Positions 44,805-56,596 of a stretch of 64,000 bases of DNA are shown in pieces (within the stretch, counting starts at the first letter, position 1; every line of letters begins with the position of its first letter). Location of the stretch: positions 124,001 to 188,000 of the forward strand of contig JADGJC010000033.1 of NCBI GenBank assembly GCA_027596075.1, in the 5' to 3' direction. A program made the position numbers and the translations under genes. The notes beneath the pieces are model-generated. The model was not told the origin of the DNA, made no database searches, and saw nothing but the letters and a program-made list of their open reading frames with translations. This stretch comes from Rhizophlyctis rosea. Lineage: Eukaryota > Chytridiomycota > Chytridiomycetes > Rhizophlyctidales > Rhizophlyctidaceae.

Positions 44805-46500
44805 TCACCCTCGCAAACTGCCCGCCAAGTTCATATTACACCCAATCGTCACCGGATTACCATCATTGTCCAACGCCGTCAAGCTCTGCTCGAAATACGA
44901 TTGACCCAATTTCAGAGCGAAGATGTACGAGTCCCTACATAGCAATTTGACCACTCGTTACTTGCCAGCAACAAATACAACCAAATAGCAGCAAGATACT
45001 TACACCCGCCCCACACTCTCACACCAAACTTTCTGCGACTCCTTATTCGCTGGATGGCACAAGTCCTCTTTACGCACGTAGAGGAAGCGGTCCAGCCAGC
45101 TTTGTTCCAGCAGGCCTTGTTTTGGTGTTTCGGGTAGTCCTCTGGAGCGGAAGTATGCGTTTGTGCGTGAGACCATGGCGCCTAGGCTGTCGTAGTCGTC
45201 GCCGCCGCCGTGTTCGATGATGGCGTCGTACATCTGAATGGATGCAGTTGTCGCTATCTTGAGATGGTCAACATACATAAGCTTAGAAGATCATTACCTG
45301 ACCACGAGCCAAAGGCGTCCTCAACCCAAGCTCCTTTGCAATTTCCTGCGATGGGTTGTAATACGTCTCGTCCGACTCGGCCAATTGAGCTTCCCTGAAC
45401 AGAATGTTCTTCGATGCCTTTCTCCATGCGCGACAATATCCTTTGAGACCCTTTGTGGAACCGTTGATGTTATCGTTCTTGGCGAGTTCTGCCAGACGAC
45501 GCAAGTAGGGTTTGAATTCGTTTCCATGACCTGGCATGCGTATGTACCGCTGAATGACGGAGTATGCGTCTTGCGTGCCGCTTGATGATGGTAGTGAGTT
45601 TTAGCATGGCTATTGGTAGGAAGCAGGACGCATGACGCTCTGCATCCAAAAGGGGCTTACGTGGTGAATCCTATGATTCCAGATGTGAAGCCTCTGCCAT
45701 CATGTGCATTCTCGCAATAATCAAAGGAAAAGGCGATTTGGTCGTTTTCGAAGATGTTGGTCAGTTGTTCGACGATGGTTTTTTGACAAGAATTGAGTGC
45801 GTAGGGATCGGAAGGGTTTGGAGTTTCCGTTGGAGTGGGAAAGGTGGTTGGAAGTGAAGACGTTTTGGATGGACTCGTGCATTGCTGGTTCCGACATATT
45901 AGGACATCCGAACAATCTGAGTCGTGGGCGCATTTGGCACCAGTGCAGTGGCCTGAGTATGCCGTCCAATGGGTGGGTCAGTGAGAGCGTATGGATAATG
46001 GCCGCGGGTCCGGAGGGAACAAAGAGAGCTATTAAGAGCAGTCAACATACCCGGCCATTCGCATCCACCACCGCAAACGTTGTCGACGCAGATCAGGCTT
46101 CCCCAGCAATCGGTATGATGAGTGCACCTTGCGCCTGCGCAATGACCTGAAGGACATGATGTGAGTAGTGCACAATAGACATAGCACATAGGCGTTTTGT
46201 CTTACCGATCCGAGTGCAACCATCATCCAGTTGTAGACTGCAGATATGTTTGAAGCAAATCAGATCATCTAAGAGACCACTCAATGTTAGTAAATAGCTC
46301 ATTCGATCAATCCAAATCCGTCTATGCAGCTATGTTTTACCTGCGCAGTCGTTGTCAGATTTGCATGATGATCCTAAGCAGTGACCTGGCCAGTCGCATT
46401 GTTGTCTCTTCATAAGCGCTGGTGAGCCGGCGTTTGTGACCCCGAGTATGGATGAGATCGTTAGCACTAGCATGAGGACGCTCACCATGAAGGTTTTCAT
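44805..46500 (-). CDS. secreted GH46 chitosanase with N-terminal Cys-rich modules, 417 residues
   Basis: GH46 enzymes cut chitosan endo-wise. Seven exons: 46500-46341, 46268-46206, 46146-46051, 45952-45661, 45580-45298, 45233-45004 and 44934-44805. A signal peptide (residues 1-24, VLMLVLTISSILGVTNA) is followed by three Cys-rich repeats of about 30 residues with the pattern GHC-x4-C-x4-DC...C...C (for example WPGHCLGSSCKSDNDC and GHCTGAKCAHDSDC), then a Ser/Thr/Pro linker. The catalytic domain has IFEND (Glu175, acid) and CENAHDGRGFTSGIIGF (Asp191, base), matching Glu22 and Asp40 of the Streptomyces N174 enzyme, then GTQDAYSVIQRY and SWLDRFLYVRKED. It fits remodelling of the fungus's own chitosan or attack on other fungi. 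The Cys modules may bind polysaccharide (inference). Confidence 0.9.
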
Positions 46501-47835
46501 GATGGATTCGTATGTACTTTTGATATGGTCGAAGGTGAAAGCGTGCGAAGTAGTGAAGAAAAAGCAGGATAAAGAAGGGAGTTTGTAGGGAGGTTTGTAG
46601 GTGTTCTCACAGATGAATCCTGATCCAAACGTGTCCAACAATTTTCACACCGGCCTGATGAGCAGTTTTCAGAATGGAGAAGTTCGATCAAATGACGCGT
46701 ATGTGGGACCGTGTGATGATGCATCATCATAGCCATATGATCCGATATTTTTCTTGACTTAAGTCCGCTTGGCCACTTGGACGTATTCTGTACTCACACT
46801 ACGGCATACGGCTTCTTTCATTCGACTCAGTGCATAACGGGCGCAGCGAGACTTGATGAAATGGGGGTGGGAAGGTAAGTGGGGTGGGTGGCAAAGATGC
46901 AGCTGCGCATTTCATTTCAGGATCGCCGCAGCTCCAAAAGCTGGGATTTTTAGAGGTTGACAGCTCCGCTTCTCGATCGCTGGATGTGTTTGAACCAGTT
47001 TGTAATAGCGCCATCCTCAATACACATATCAGACATTGCAATTCTTTTGTGTTCATCGCCATCTGTCAGCTATCTTTCGCTGAAATTGAGTCTGTTGGCC
47101 GTGACTACTATCATGGGAAACATGGGCAAAACCGAAACCACGATCCTTCAGGGGAGATTTTTATGTAGTCATACTGATTGCGACTCCCATCACTATCACA
47201 TTGATGCGGTATCCAACCTTTCATGGGGAACTTGAGGACTATCCTGGGTACTATGCCAATTCCTCCACCCTTCGATCGACTACCAGCAAAGATGAAAGTG
47301 ATGCACGCAAACATGGGGCGATCACGATTTCATTTCAATTTCATTATTGAAGGTCACTGTGCCGCTGTCTCATTGTGAGTCATACTGAATCATTGCCTTG
47401 TGGTTGATCACTAGGATGATGTCATCATCTTCGGAGCCCCTTCCAGTCATGTTACATGCAGATTGCTGTGCCACCAATATCTCCCCCCAGCCACTTCCGG
47501 TCATCCAAACACTCCAGCGCCTTGCTTGTTGCTCACAACCTGCATGGGGTTGTCCCAATCACAAAGTCGTATTCTCTTCTCACAAAAACCCATCCACTTG
47601 CTTCCATATATTCCTATTGCCAATATACTACAACGCCTATTACCCGCCTATACTGCAACTTCAGCAGGCTTCTATCTCAGTCGACGCAACGCAACGGGCT
47701 GCAAATGCATAACCAACAGTCAGGATGGGTCCGTCATCGGTATGTATCCGCTTGACAACCCATTTTCACTGCAGTTGACACTGAAGATGTCATACGTCAA
47801 CTCGCAGACCCTTCCGACGACCCAACGAAACAAAA
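46501..47835. other. 1.3-kb intergenic region between divergent genes
   Basis: Several short overlapping frames on both strands but none with family signal. It should contain the promoters of the chitosanase (left) and the F-box gene (right). Confidence 0.45.
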
Positions 47836-49644
47836 ATGTTCCGCAGACTTCCACCCCTCCCAATCGAAACACTCGCCAGCATCTTCTCACTATGTGAAAA
47901 GAAGGAACTGGTGTCGCGGTCCCTGGTTTGTCGGCAGTGGGCACAAATTGCCCTTGCAATTGGGTGGAAGCAGCTGGACCTGTCGTACGTCATGGGCGGT
48001 GACGCGCAACACAACCCGCCTTCAAAGCTCAACGGTCAGAGACAAACCTTACTGGCCAGCTGCGACGGAAGAAGCTCCCACCCATACCATTCTTACATAC
48101 GAACCGTCAACATCTCCTTGCGGCTGTTCGGGGCCAACCCTTTCGAAGAAATTGGCGTGGACAGACAGCTGTCCCTCATGGTATCCATCATCAGCACCCT
48201 TAGCCACGTTGCGGACCTCAGACTTATCCTGGACGTCGATGGGGTACAACGCTGGAGGGGAATAAGCTTTTTGGAGCACCTTCTCAACTTGCCCACAACC
48301 CCTACAAACTCCTTACACCTTACACTCAGCGGGGTCGGGTGCAAATCACACCATGTCAGGCGCATCGCTGCAAGATACGGCCTCATTCTCGAGTCCTTCC
48401 AATGCGTCAATGGGGAACCAATGTCCATCGCTGACGGAAAGCTCCTCTGTGAAAGCTCCCCAAAGTTGCAGAGCTTGGCGCTTATTGTACCGTACGAAGG
48501 GCAGCTTCTGCATACGGTCGCGACATCAAATCGGAAGTTGAAAACACTAGGGTTACATTTCCGACCATCTCCGATTGGTGGGTTGCAAACCATGCCAGCT
48601 CAGTTTACGACACCGCCGTTGGGAATAGGTGCGCAAGTGGCCATGGGGGTGGAACTTGGACCGATCGGGGACGAGGTGCCGGGAATCGTGGGGGTGACGG
48701 AAGGTATTCAGGGCACAAACATAGATATGGGAATACCGGGGAATGCGGTTGATCCAGCTGGCCAGCTCCCACCGCCGCATTTCTTGACAAGCTTGCAGAA
48801 GTTATTCTCCAGCGGAATACGATTAACATGCATAAAGATCTCCGGCCTCTCCATCCCCGAAGGCGACGGGTCCCGAGTCCTCGAAATAATCGGCCGCGAA
48901 GCAATCGGCCTTCAACGCCTCCAATTCACAGCAGTACGCGACACCGGCCTCGGCGAAGACGTCATCCACCTCGACGCCCTCAAATCCCTCAAATACCTCG
49001 TGGTATCCCTAACCTCCATTTCCCCCTCCTTCCTAATCCGCATCGCCCACTCCTGCCCACACCTAATCGAGATCCGCGCCGAAGGCACACACATAACCGA
49101 CGACTGCGTCCGCGAATTCGCCATTCATTGCCGAGACCTTAAAGTCCTCCAACTAGCGCTCTGCGTCCGTCTAACCATCAACGCCGTCGTCGCCTTAATC
49201 CAACGGGGCTCTCACCGTCTCCAACACGTCGACATATCCTACTGCTGGCCTATCCTCCGTTTTGAAAACCCACTACTGATCTTCCTGTGGTTGGTAGAGG
49301 ATAATCCCGACTTAGAGAGGTTGGGAGTGATGTACCGCCCATTCCAGTTTTTCACGAGTCAGGGGATTCAGAAGCTTGCGAGGGGGTTTGTGGTGGGCGA
49401 TGGGACGGGGGGTGTGGAGGGTGGTGGTGGTGGGGAGGGAGATGGTGATAGGGTTTTTGAGCATGTTGTTGTTGGGAGTCGATGGTTGGATGCTGGGAGG
49501 ATTCGGGAGAGTTGGGGGAGGTTTAGGGAGGAGAGGGGGAGGAGGGGGTGGTGGGAGAGGGTGGTGGGGTTGTGGAAGGGGAGGAGGGTTGAGAGTGAGG
49601 ATGAGAGGGCTTTGGCTTGGTTGAATGGAGTTGGGCAGGTGTGA
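47836..49644 (+). CDS. F-box protein with leucine-rich-repeat-like C-terminus, 602 residues
   Basis: F-box proteins link substrates to SCF ubiquitin ligases through Skp1. One intronless frame from ATG 47836. The N-terminal F-box is classical: LPPLPIETLASIFSLC, then LVSRSLVCRQWAQIA (about residues 5-45). The body is Leu-rich with irregular repeats that become LRR-like from about residue 345 (GLQRLQFTAVRDTGL, LVVSLTSISPSFLIRIAHSC, CVREFAIHCRDLKVLQLALC, RLQHVDISYCW), matching the AMN1/FBXL type. The C-terminus turns abruptly G/W/R-rich (GGVEGGGGGEGDGD, about residue 530 on) with very G-rich DNA, possibly a low-complexity extension. The substrate is unknown. Confidence 0.82.
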   Translation: MFRRLPPLPIETLASIFSLCEKKELVSRSLVCRQWAQIALAIGWKQLDLSYVMGGDAQHNPPSKLNGQRQTLLASCDGRSSHPYHSYIRTVNISLRLFGANPFEEIGVDRQLSLMVSIISTLSHVADLRLILDVDGVQRWRGISFLEHLLNLPTTPTNSLHLTLSGVGCKSHHVRRIAARYGLILESFQCVNGEPMSIADGKLLCESSPKLQSLALIVPYEGQLLHTVATSNRKLKTLGLHFRPSPIGGLQTMPAQFTTPPLGIGAQVAMGVELGPIGDEVPGIVGVTEGIQGTNIDMGIPGNAVDPAGQLPPPHFLTSLQKLFSSGIRLTCIKISGLSIPEGDGSRVLEIIGREAIGLQRLQFTAVRDTGLGEDVIHLDALKSLKYLVVSLTSISPSFLIRIAHSCPHLIEIRAEGTHITDDCVREFAIHCRDLKVLQLALCVRLTINAVVALIQRGSHRLQHVDISYCWPILRFENPLLIFLWLVEDNPDLERLGVMYRPFQFFTSQGIQKLARGFVVGDGTGGVEGGGGGEGDGDRVFEHVVVGSRWLDAGRIRESWGRFREERGRRGWWERVVGLWKGRRVESEDERALAWLNGVGQV

Positions 49645-50026
49645 TAGGCTTGTTTGGTGGAGATGGCGGAGGGTGGGGAATGTGGGGTGATACCCGGAAA
49701 TGTGAATCAGATGAAGATACCGCGATTTGCTTTGGTCGAATCGTTTGCAAATACCAGATAGTTAGCTAGATTTGTATCGTGTACAATCATCAATGTGCAG
49801 AGTTGCTTCATGCAGTTTTTCATATAGGCCTATGCCTTGAGAATGTTGATCTGTGAATCAGTTCTTTTCCACCCTTCTTTGCGATATCAAAACAGACGCC
49901 AGCGATCCTGATGCATCAATCTATACAAAATTATACATATGCACAAAAACCAAGGGAAACTATATTCAAATATTAACTACGAAAGATCTGCAATTAGCGG
50001 GGCAGCGTGACAATCACGCACGGTAT
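49645..50026. other. intergenic between convergent 3' ends
   Basis: About 380 AT-rich bases. It should contain 3' UTRs. Nothing else recognised. Confidence 0.5.
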
Positions 50027-50441
50027 CTAGTCAACCAAACAGTCTAGGCAACAGCACAGCAGGGCACAGCATGCGCTTTAGAATGAGAGTTAGTGAATTT
50101 CATCTTCCTCAAAGTATAACTGGGCAACAAGGGCACTTACCAAGCTTCCCAAAACCCAGCCTTCTTCTCCTTCTGCGGGGGCGCTTGCTGGTAGACCACT
50201 GTTTGGGGCTGTTGATGCGGTGGACAAAGAAAAGGTAAGTTCCAGTGCATAAGGAGCAGCGCGGAAGGAGCGAAAGAAATCATACCTGGGGTTGGTATCC
50301 GTATTGTTGTTGGGGTTGGCCGTAGGGTTGTTGCGGGTAAGGTTGGGGCGGTGCCTGACCGTATGGTTGTTGTTGGGCGTAACCTTGGGGAGGTCCGTAT
50401 TGGGGTGGTGGTTGTTGGTAGGGTTGTTGTTGGTAAGACAT
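50027..50441 (-). CDS. CYSTM-family small cysteine-rich membrane protein, 90 residues
   Basis: CYSTM proteins are short tail-anchored peptides linked to stress and metal tolerance. Three exons: 50441-50286, 50208-50141 and 50075-50027. The first exon gives a Gln/Pro/Tyr-rich head (QQQPYQQPPPQYGPP). Exon 2 has QTVVYQQAPPQKEKK. The spliced end reads GFWEACACCALLCCCLDCLV, the Cys-rich hydrophobic module that defines the family. The first Cys codon is split by the second intron. The protein is too short and too spliced to appear as a simple open frame, so it is easily missed. Confidence 0.85.
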
Positions 50442-51107
50442 TTTTTGTGAGGTTTGTGGGGATGAGGTTTGGTCTTTTGTTGGTTGTTGAGAGTTTTTGG
50501 TTGGAAGACGTCAAGATTATGAGGGTGTGGAAGGGGTACTGAGGTTTTATTGAGATTTTGGGGGAAGAGGATGGAATGCGCGCCAAGGGAAGCTTGCGTG
50601 CCAATTTGGCCGCATCAGCCGCTTTTGGGATGCTCCGAGATGAGTCTGGGCGGGCCTAACAAGCCACATCACAGCCCCAGCGGGAAGGGGAATCTGGAAA
50701 CCGGTGGGCCGGTCAATAAGGTTTGAGTTTCGGGCTGCGCACTCGTCGAATATAGAACATTCTTCAAGGAATATATTGCCAGCAACTGATGATCAACCTT
50801 GGATAGACGTCGTCCATGAATTGGGTAATAAGACGTCCTCCATAAATTGGGTAAAGAGGGGACATTCTGGCTGGCCCGTGCGCTTGTTGCCACTCATTTG
50901 CCTGATCATTTTGGTTACAGCAAAAACACTAACTAGTTCTCATTTTACGCGAGCGATGCCCAAACCACCAATCAAGAGCATCAATGTGCCACCTTGTTCA
51001 GATGAAAAACTGTTATTGACTTCTCCAAATGGTACCGACCTTGAATCAATTATAACAGAAGAGCCCCTGTCTTGCAGGGGTCATGAAAAGCTTGACACGC
51101 AAAGTGC
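50442..51107. other. intergenic, nothing recognised
   Basis: About 670 bases. It should contain the CYSTM gene promoter. Short frames on the plus strand (50704-51159) have no family signal. Confidence 0.45.
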
Positions 51108-51932
51108 TTATCGAACAGGGCGTTCATTCAGGATGGGGGCACCTGGGCACGGAGGGTAACATGCAGTAAAGGTAGAGGTGCTGGAGCGGAAGACGGTCAT
51201 ACGTCCGTTTGGTGTTACATACCCGCCCGCTATGCCAGACCCTACAAAAATCATGTAAGAAAAAGCAAAAACAACCACATGAGAACGGACAACAAATAAC
51301 CTCGTTCTCCAAAGTAGTATACAGCCGTGATGCATTAATACTCAAATGCCTCAGGCGACTCTCAGCACTCGGCTCCCCTCGATACGCCAGATGGGCGGAC
51401 TGATTCTTATCAAATAATACTAGCTTGTCCATAACTCCATCGTAGGCACCAGTCTCGATGAAATCCTCCCAGGATTTGACATACGGGCCCCTTAGGACGA
51501 TGAAGTGGGTGTACATGCCCAGCCTATTCATCTCATCCGCTATAATCCCGTCATCCCACATCTTCATCCCAACCCAGCAATCCTCCAACATCAAACAGTA
51601 TAGTCGGCAACGATGAGTTTGAAAAAAGTTGACAAGGGTTGGCAAGGAGTCCTCTATGAGGTGACCGGCCGCCAAACGCACCACCGCTGTCCCGTTCAAC
51701 ATGGCTGTTCTACTCTCCGTGTTGTTCCACAAAGATTGAAGAAACGCAGAGAGGACAGTAGTGTCAAGGTCAGTCTGAGTAGGCGGGATGTCGTCTAAAT
51801 CGGTGAGAGGGTGATTAAAAACTTTGAGAGCGGGATGGTGGGAAGTGGTTGGAATGGGGCGTAGGGACTAGCGTATGGGTCGTACGGTTGTGGAAATGTG
51901 TGTTGCGGGTACTGCGGGTAACCTTGAAACAT
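51108..51932 (-). CDS. unknown gene, frame uncertain (possible frameshift)
   Basis: From ATG 51932 a Pro/Gln/Tyr-rich head (MFQGYPQYPQHTFPQPYDPY) runs to a stop. The conserved-looking body lies in another frame (about 51830-51300): HPLTDLDDIPPTQTDLDTTV, then TAVVRLAAGHLIEDSLPTL, MLEDCWVGMKMWDDGII and AYDGVMDKLVLFDKNQ. A GTTATT donor with a TTTGTAG acceptor leads to a last block (GYVTPNGRMTVFRSSTST) ending at 51108, but the phase is off. Either one exon edge is missed twice or the gene carries small indels. The family is not recognised. Confidence 0.4.
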
Positions 51933-52604
51933 GGTTGTGTGGGAACGGAGGGATATGGGTGTGAACAATTTCTGAAAGGAGGGGAGGAATCTGCTTCCAA
52001 AGAATAGAGCCAAGCAACTCATGGACAGAAGACAAAAGGGACGAAGACCGGAAGACCGCCTCCGCCTTGGCCCGCTACATGATGATTGAAATGATCATGC
52101 GCCCCACTTTCACGAAATGGATGGTGCCGTGGGTAGGCTCTGTGTTCAGTCACTTAGCCACAGGATGCCGCCACCCCAGTCACTCATCCTGATTGAAAAG
52201 TGCTGCTTTGTTGTTGATTTTTTATCCATCTGTAGCTGCACAATTGGAAGCGCAGTTTCTCGGTGGACGCATGCACATGTTATGGGAGTTGGAATATGGT
52301 TGCAAATGTTGGTCGACGATCCGAGTCTTCCCGCCGTCACTTCTGTCGTTAAACCGATTGGGGAGGGTTCGGCGAAACGGGTATTCGGTCTATTCCGCAG
52401 TTTGAACAACCTCCTCTCTTCTTCCCGCAGGATAGAAGCGAAGCTAGAACTTTGAATCCGCAGCGAAGCAAGCCGTACGATTTTAGCGGCTCAGTACGGG
52501 ACTACTGAGATTGAGAATGTCGTAACCAGGTCATTCAGCTGGGCACTTGCTGACGTCTTTAAGAACCAAGACTACGACCGCTCATATATAATATATATGA
52601 AAGC
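51933..52604. other. intergenic, nothing recognised
   Basis: About 670 bases. A plus-strand frame (52117-52455) has no family signal. An alternating AT stretch near 52585-52600 lies close to the 3' end of the next gene. Confidence 0.45.
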
Positions 52605-53989
52605 CTAATAAATCCCCTTATCAATCACCACCCCCTTCTCCACCTCCTTGTACCCACTCCCAACCCAAACCTCCCAAAACCCACCCAAACACAACCAAAA
52701 CCACATCCGATACCACATCCGAGACGTCCACCACGGCCTCTCCGCCCCTCTATATACGAACAGGATCTTTTCGTCTATATATGTTGGTGAGTCTGATTCA
52801 GGCCGTGGGAGGGGGTCGAGGACTGTTGCGGTGAGTTCCGTTTCGGTGGCGTATTCGGGTTGGGGACCGTCGTTGTTGGTGCTACTACCAGGTTCGTCTG
52901 AGGTTTGACTGGTGGATTCGGTGTTTTCGGATTGTGATGAGACCTTGTGGACGGGTTGTTGCGATTCTTCGACCGGAATCAATGTTCGGAAGTTTGTGCT
53001 GAAGTTGGCGTTGAGGTCTGAGACTTTTGCGGTTATTTCTGGGGATTTCAATGTGCAGGTGAATGTGATGGGAATTTTCAAAACTATTGGAAGTGGGGCG
53101 GGTTAGAGTAGTGAGTATCTCTGAGATCAAGTGTGGTTGCAAGAATGAAGATATTTTACGCAGAACCAAACCCAAATCAGCCACCCCACCCAATGAAACA
53201 TCGAAAAAAACAGAACAAGAGGGAAAATCAAAACCCCGCATCACAAATTCGTACCTTGGAAATTTCCCTCCTCCAAAAACCCTTCCAACTCCCATTCCTC
53301 CGAACAATCCTCACACCTCTCAAACCCAAACTCCTGAAAATGCTTTCCCACAAATCCCTTGTCATTATCCTCATCATATTTCCACGCCTTCCCAACAACC
53401 TCACACCTAACATCCCCCCTCCTCAAGTCCGCAATGACCTTCCTAGCTTCCTCAACCGAAACCCACGAACTAGACCAATTCTTACTCCACTCTTTCCTTT
53501 CTTCCTTTCCCTCTCCTTCGTTGCGTGCTTCCTCTCACGCTTACTCATCGGATGCCGCATCCCCAACCGCCGTCCAGCCTCCTGATGACCGCCAACATAC
53601 ATCCCCCAAGAACAAAAGAAGAACAGGAACCCAAACACAAAGCCAGGAATGAACACCAGCTTCCATATTGGGGGTGGAGGGTTCTCGCGGTCAAATTCGT
53701 AGTAGACGTCGTTGATCACCATGTTGTGAGGGCAGAGGGACCACCCAAAGTCTGTTGGGGTGCAGGCATAGGCGCAGAGGAAGATGATTAGGACCAAGAC
53801 GCCGAGGAAAATGGGGAAGAGGAAGGTGAAGAGGAGGTAGAGGAGGGAGGGTTTGTAGCGTTTTAGGGGTTGGTGATAGGAGGAGCTGTTGGGCTTTGGT
53901 TGGCCATCGCGACCGGATTCAAGATCGTTAGATTTGGCTAGCAGCGTTTCGGATGATGCTGTTTTGTCATAGGAGGGTGAGCGTTCCAT
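52605..53989 (-). CDS. hypothetical multi-span membrane protein, 386 residues
   Basis: Three exons close in phase: 53989-53545, 53491-53255 and 53083-52605. The head is Ser/Lys-rich. Two membrane spans follow (LLYLLFTFLFPIFLGVLVLI and LVFIPGFVFGFLFFFCSWGM) with a Cys-containing loop between them (PTDFGWSLCPHNM). Exon 2 gives a soluble charged domain with a CEDC motif (FERCEDCSEEWE). Exon 3 has a beta-like segment (IPITFTCTLKSPEITAK), an acidic Ser/Thr stretch and a final aromatic hydrophobic patch (WYRMWFWLCLGGFWEVW) that may be a third membrane-associated segment. I do not recognise the family. The phase-consistent splicing across all three exons supports it as real. Confidence 0.65.
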
Positions 53990-54628
53990 TATGGCGAGAT
54001 GGATGATCCGAAACTTGACAGTTGATGAATATGCTGTTTCTTCGTTGGTGGGAAGTTAGCACTGTTGTGCGGGTGGTGCCGGCAGGTCCGACTGGATAAC
54101 AACTGGGGGAGCGCGGCGGGGAATGGTTGAACCTTTATGATGCGGAAGCATGTGATGGGAGCTAAGAAGGATGCCTTGGCAATTCGACTCGCTTGCACCA
54201 ACTTGGCGAGGATGGTCAAACAGTCCGCGATACCCAACCATTTAGGCACGCACCAGTCAAAGGGCTGAAGGGACATTTGTGCACCCACGCGACAGCGGAG
54301 AGTTCGGAGGTGCGCAGGTCTCTTAGTGCTAAGCCACCGATACAGGTTTTCGGCGCTGTTGAGAACATGAAAGGGATGAAAACATGCATAGAAGGAGTGT
54401 GTGCATGCCTAGTAGAATTGGGACTGCACTGAGCCCTGGTGGTGGCTATGGCATGTCGAAGGTTCAAATGCCTTATCTTTGCCTCATTCAGATTGGAGAA
54501 GGTCCTCATATTCAGGTTTCCCTATATTTACAAACAAACATAACAGAACATGCGACCACTACACACAAAATATACAACCATTCGCACTACGACACTCACT
54601 CCCCATCTCCATCCAGCACAACGATGTC
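53990..54628. other. intergenic, nothing recognised
   Basis: About 640 bases between two minus-strand genes. It holds the promoter of the 53989 gene and the 3' region of ATG18. No coding signal. Confidence 0.45.
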
Positions 54629-56161
54629 TCAATTGCCCCCGCTGGCAGACACATCATCCTCGCCCTCCAACAACGAATACTGTTTCAAAAACATGCACTC
54701 GCCGCCCGCCTCTGTATCAACGGAATACTGGTAGCAATACCCCTCCGCCGTCACGACCATCAACTGCGGATGTGCTGTCGACGTGTTGGTCAGCGCGCAG
54801 ATGTTCTGGCAGCCTTTGCTGTGGCCGGAGGGAAATTTGGCAAAGGCAAAGTCACGTGCTGGTTCCCACATCTCCGTGATGGCGTCTGGTAGGAAGTAGG
54901 ATCCCATGGCTCCCGCTGCGGATGCGATCGGTGATCGTCTGTCAAGAGGAAGAGAACGAATCAATACTTCTCATCCATTGTGATCATCGGCCGCAGACCC
55001 ACATTGTGTTCACCAAGCTCTTCTTTCGGTCCAACGATGCGGGTCTTTCCATCTTCTCTGGTGCATTTTGTTTCTCCTGTTCTGTTAGGAGCTTGAAGAT
55101 GTGGACGGTATCTGTGTCGCTGGACACTGACAGCAGGGTGTTTGCAAGGTTGAAGGAGACGGAGAAGATGCGGGCGGGGTATGTGCCGCGACGGAACTGA
55201 TATAGCTTTTGACCAGTGGGAACCGAGAATACTCGGATCACAGTACCCTAGAATACCATTTAGTTGTTGTGGGTCAAATAATGGGAATTTAACGTACCTT
55301 ATCACTGGCAGTCGCAACCATTGTTCCGTCATAGTTGAAGTTGATGCTGCTGAGCGGGCTTTTGTGTGCTTGAATGATGTTTACAGCTTGTAGGTTGATT
55401 GCGTCGAAGATCAAAAGTTCGCCTGCGCTGCCAGAGGTGTTTGGAGGGTATGCGAGGAAACAGTTTTCCGAGGACGGTGATAGCGCGCAAAGAGCTGTAG
55501 CAATATACGTAATGAGTCTCATATCCATCATTTTTTAGAATGACATTTTGCACTAACCATTGGGGTTTGGACTGGTATCAAGGGTATGCAGCAATTTCAT
55601 GTTGCTGATGTCATAGATGTAGATGTGCTCTTCCAGAATTACTACTAAGCGCTTGCGGTTGAGCTTGACAGCCAAAATGGCCGTCACGAAAGTCAGCTCG
55701 CAAATTGTTGATTGTCGCTGTAAATGCACACTTGATCTGAGAATCAAGGGAGCTAAACACGTGTTATTCATCATTGAATGATCACCTTTGTGTTGGTTAT
55801 TTGCAGCCGCCGTGGGGAGAACGCGGGTTGCTCCCCAGCACCGACCAACGCCACCAGGCTGGTGCAGAAAAGCATCTCGACGATACCGATTCCACCGTCG
55901 GCTGAAAACAGGTGTTAAATCATTGAAGGCGGATTCTTGAATATTGCCACAAACTACCTTTCCCATAGCATCTGCCAAAAGGGTCGCAGTTGTAAATTTT
56001 GTATCCATTATGCGTTCCCACGGATATGCAGCTAGGTATCATGCGAGTGAAAAAGGGTCAATATCGTGGAATATCACCCCGCGCTCTTATGTGGCTTACC
56101 TATAGTCCTGGTTGAAGTTGATAAAAAGAATCTCATTTGACGCTTTGCCACCAATATTCAT
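54629..56161 (-). CDS. ATG18: ATG18/WIPI-type PROPPIN, 387 residues
   Basis: PROPPINs are seven-bladed propellers that bind PI3P and PI(3,5)P2 on autophagic and vacuolar membranes. Seven exons: 56161-56100, 56031-55958, 55901-55786, 55717-55558, 55494-55298, 55247-55003 and 54938-54629. Hallmarks: [57 protein letters not shown], and the lipid-binding FRRG (residues 221-224) in [14 protein letters not shown]. Length and spacing fit the ATG18/WIPI1-2 group rather than HSV2/ATG21 specifically. The exon 6 donor (GTGGGT) is weaker than usual but is the only one in phase with exon 7. Confidence 0.93.
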
Positions 56162-56596
56162 TTTGATAAGAACTTGTTGAAGTTTTCGGAAAGAAGGTTG
56201 TCGGCTGGGAGGGTGGATGTGGCTCGGTTTTTCAGGAATGATGAACAGCGCTATGGAAGGGTGTTTTCAGGCACGGCCTTTCTGCACATGGGCGGGTATC
56301 AACGCTCGATTGGAGCCTGGAGAAGAGGATGTGGGGAAATTGGAGGGGACGAAATATGTTTGGGAGAAGCAAGATGGTGCTTTCACGTTTGCAGGTGAAC
56401 TGGGGAATGTGTGGGCCTGAAAGTGGCGTGGGAATCCGCCCCTTGCATTTTGGCTGGAGCCATCGTGTGCACCCACGTCATGTCGGACTGCTGGACCTCC
56501 TTGCACTTTCCCCAAGCTCATCTAAACAAAAACGCGACCACTACAACACACCTTGAGAGAAGCCGTGACAACAACACTGGAGGGCACTTAGCAACA
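56162..56596. other. divergent promoter region between ATG18 and coronin-7
   Basis: About 435 bases between two divergent starts. Frames are short; no family signal. Both promoters should lie here. Confidence 0.5.
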
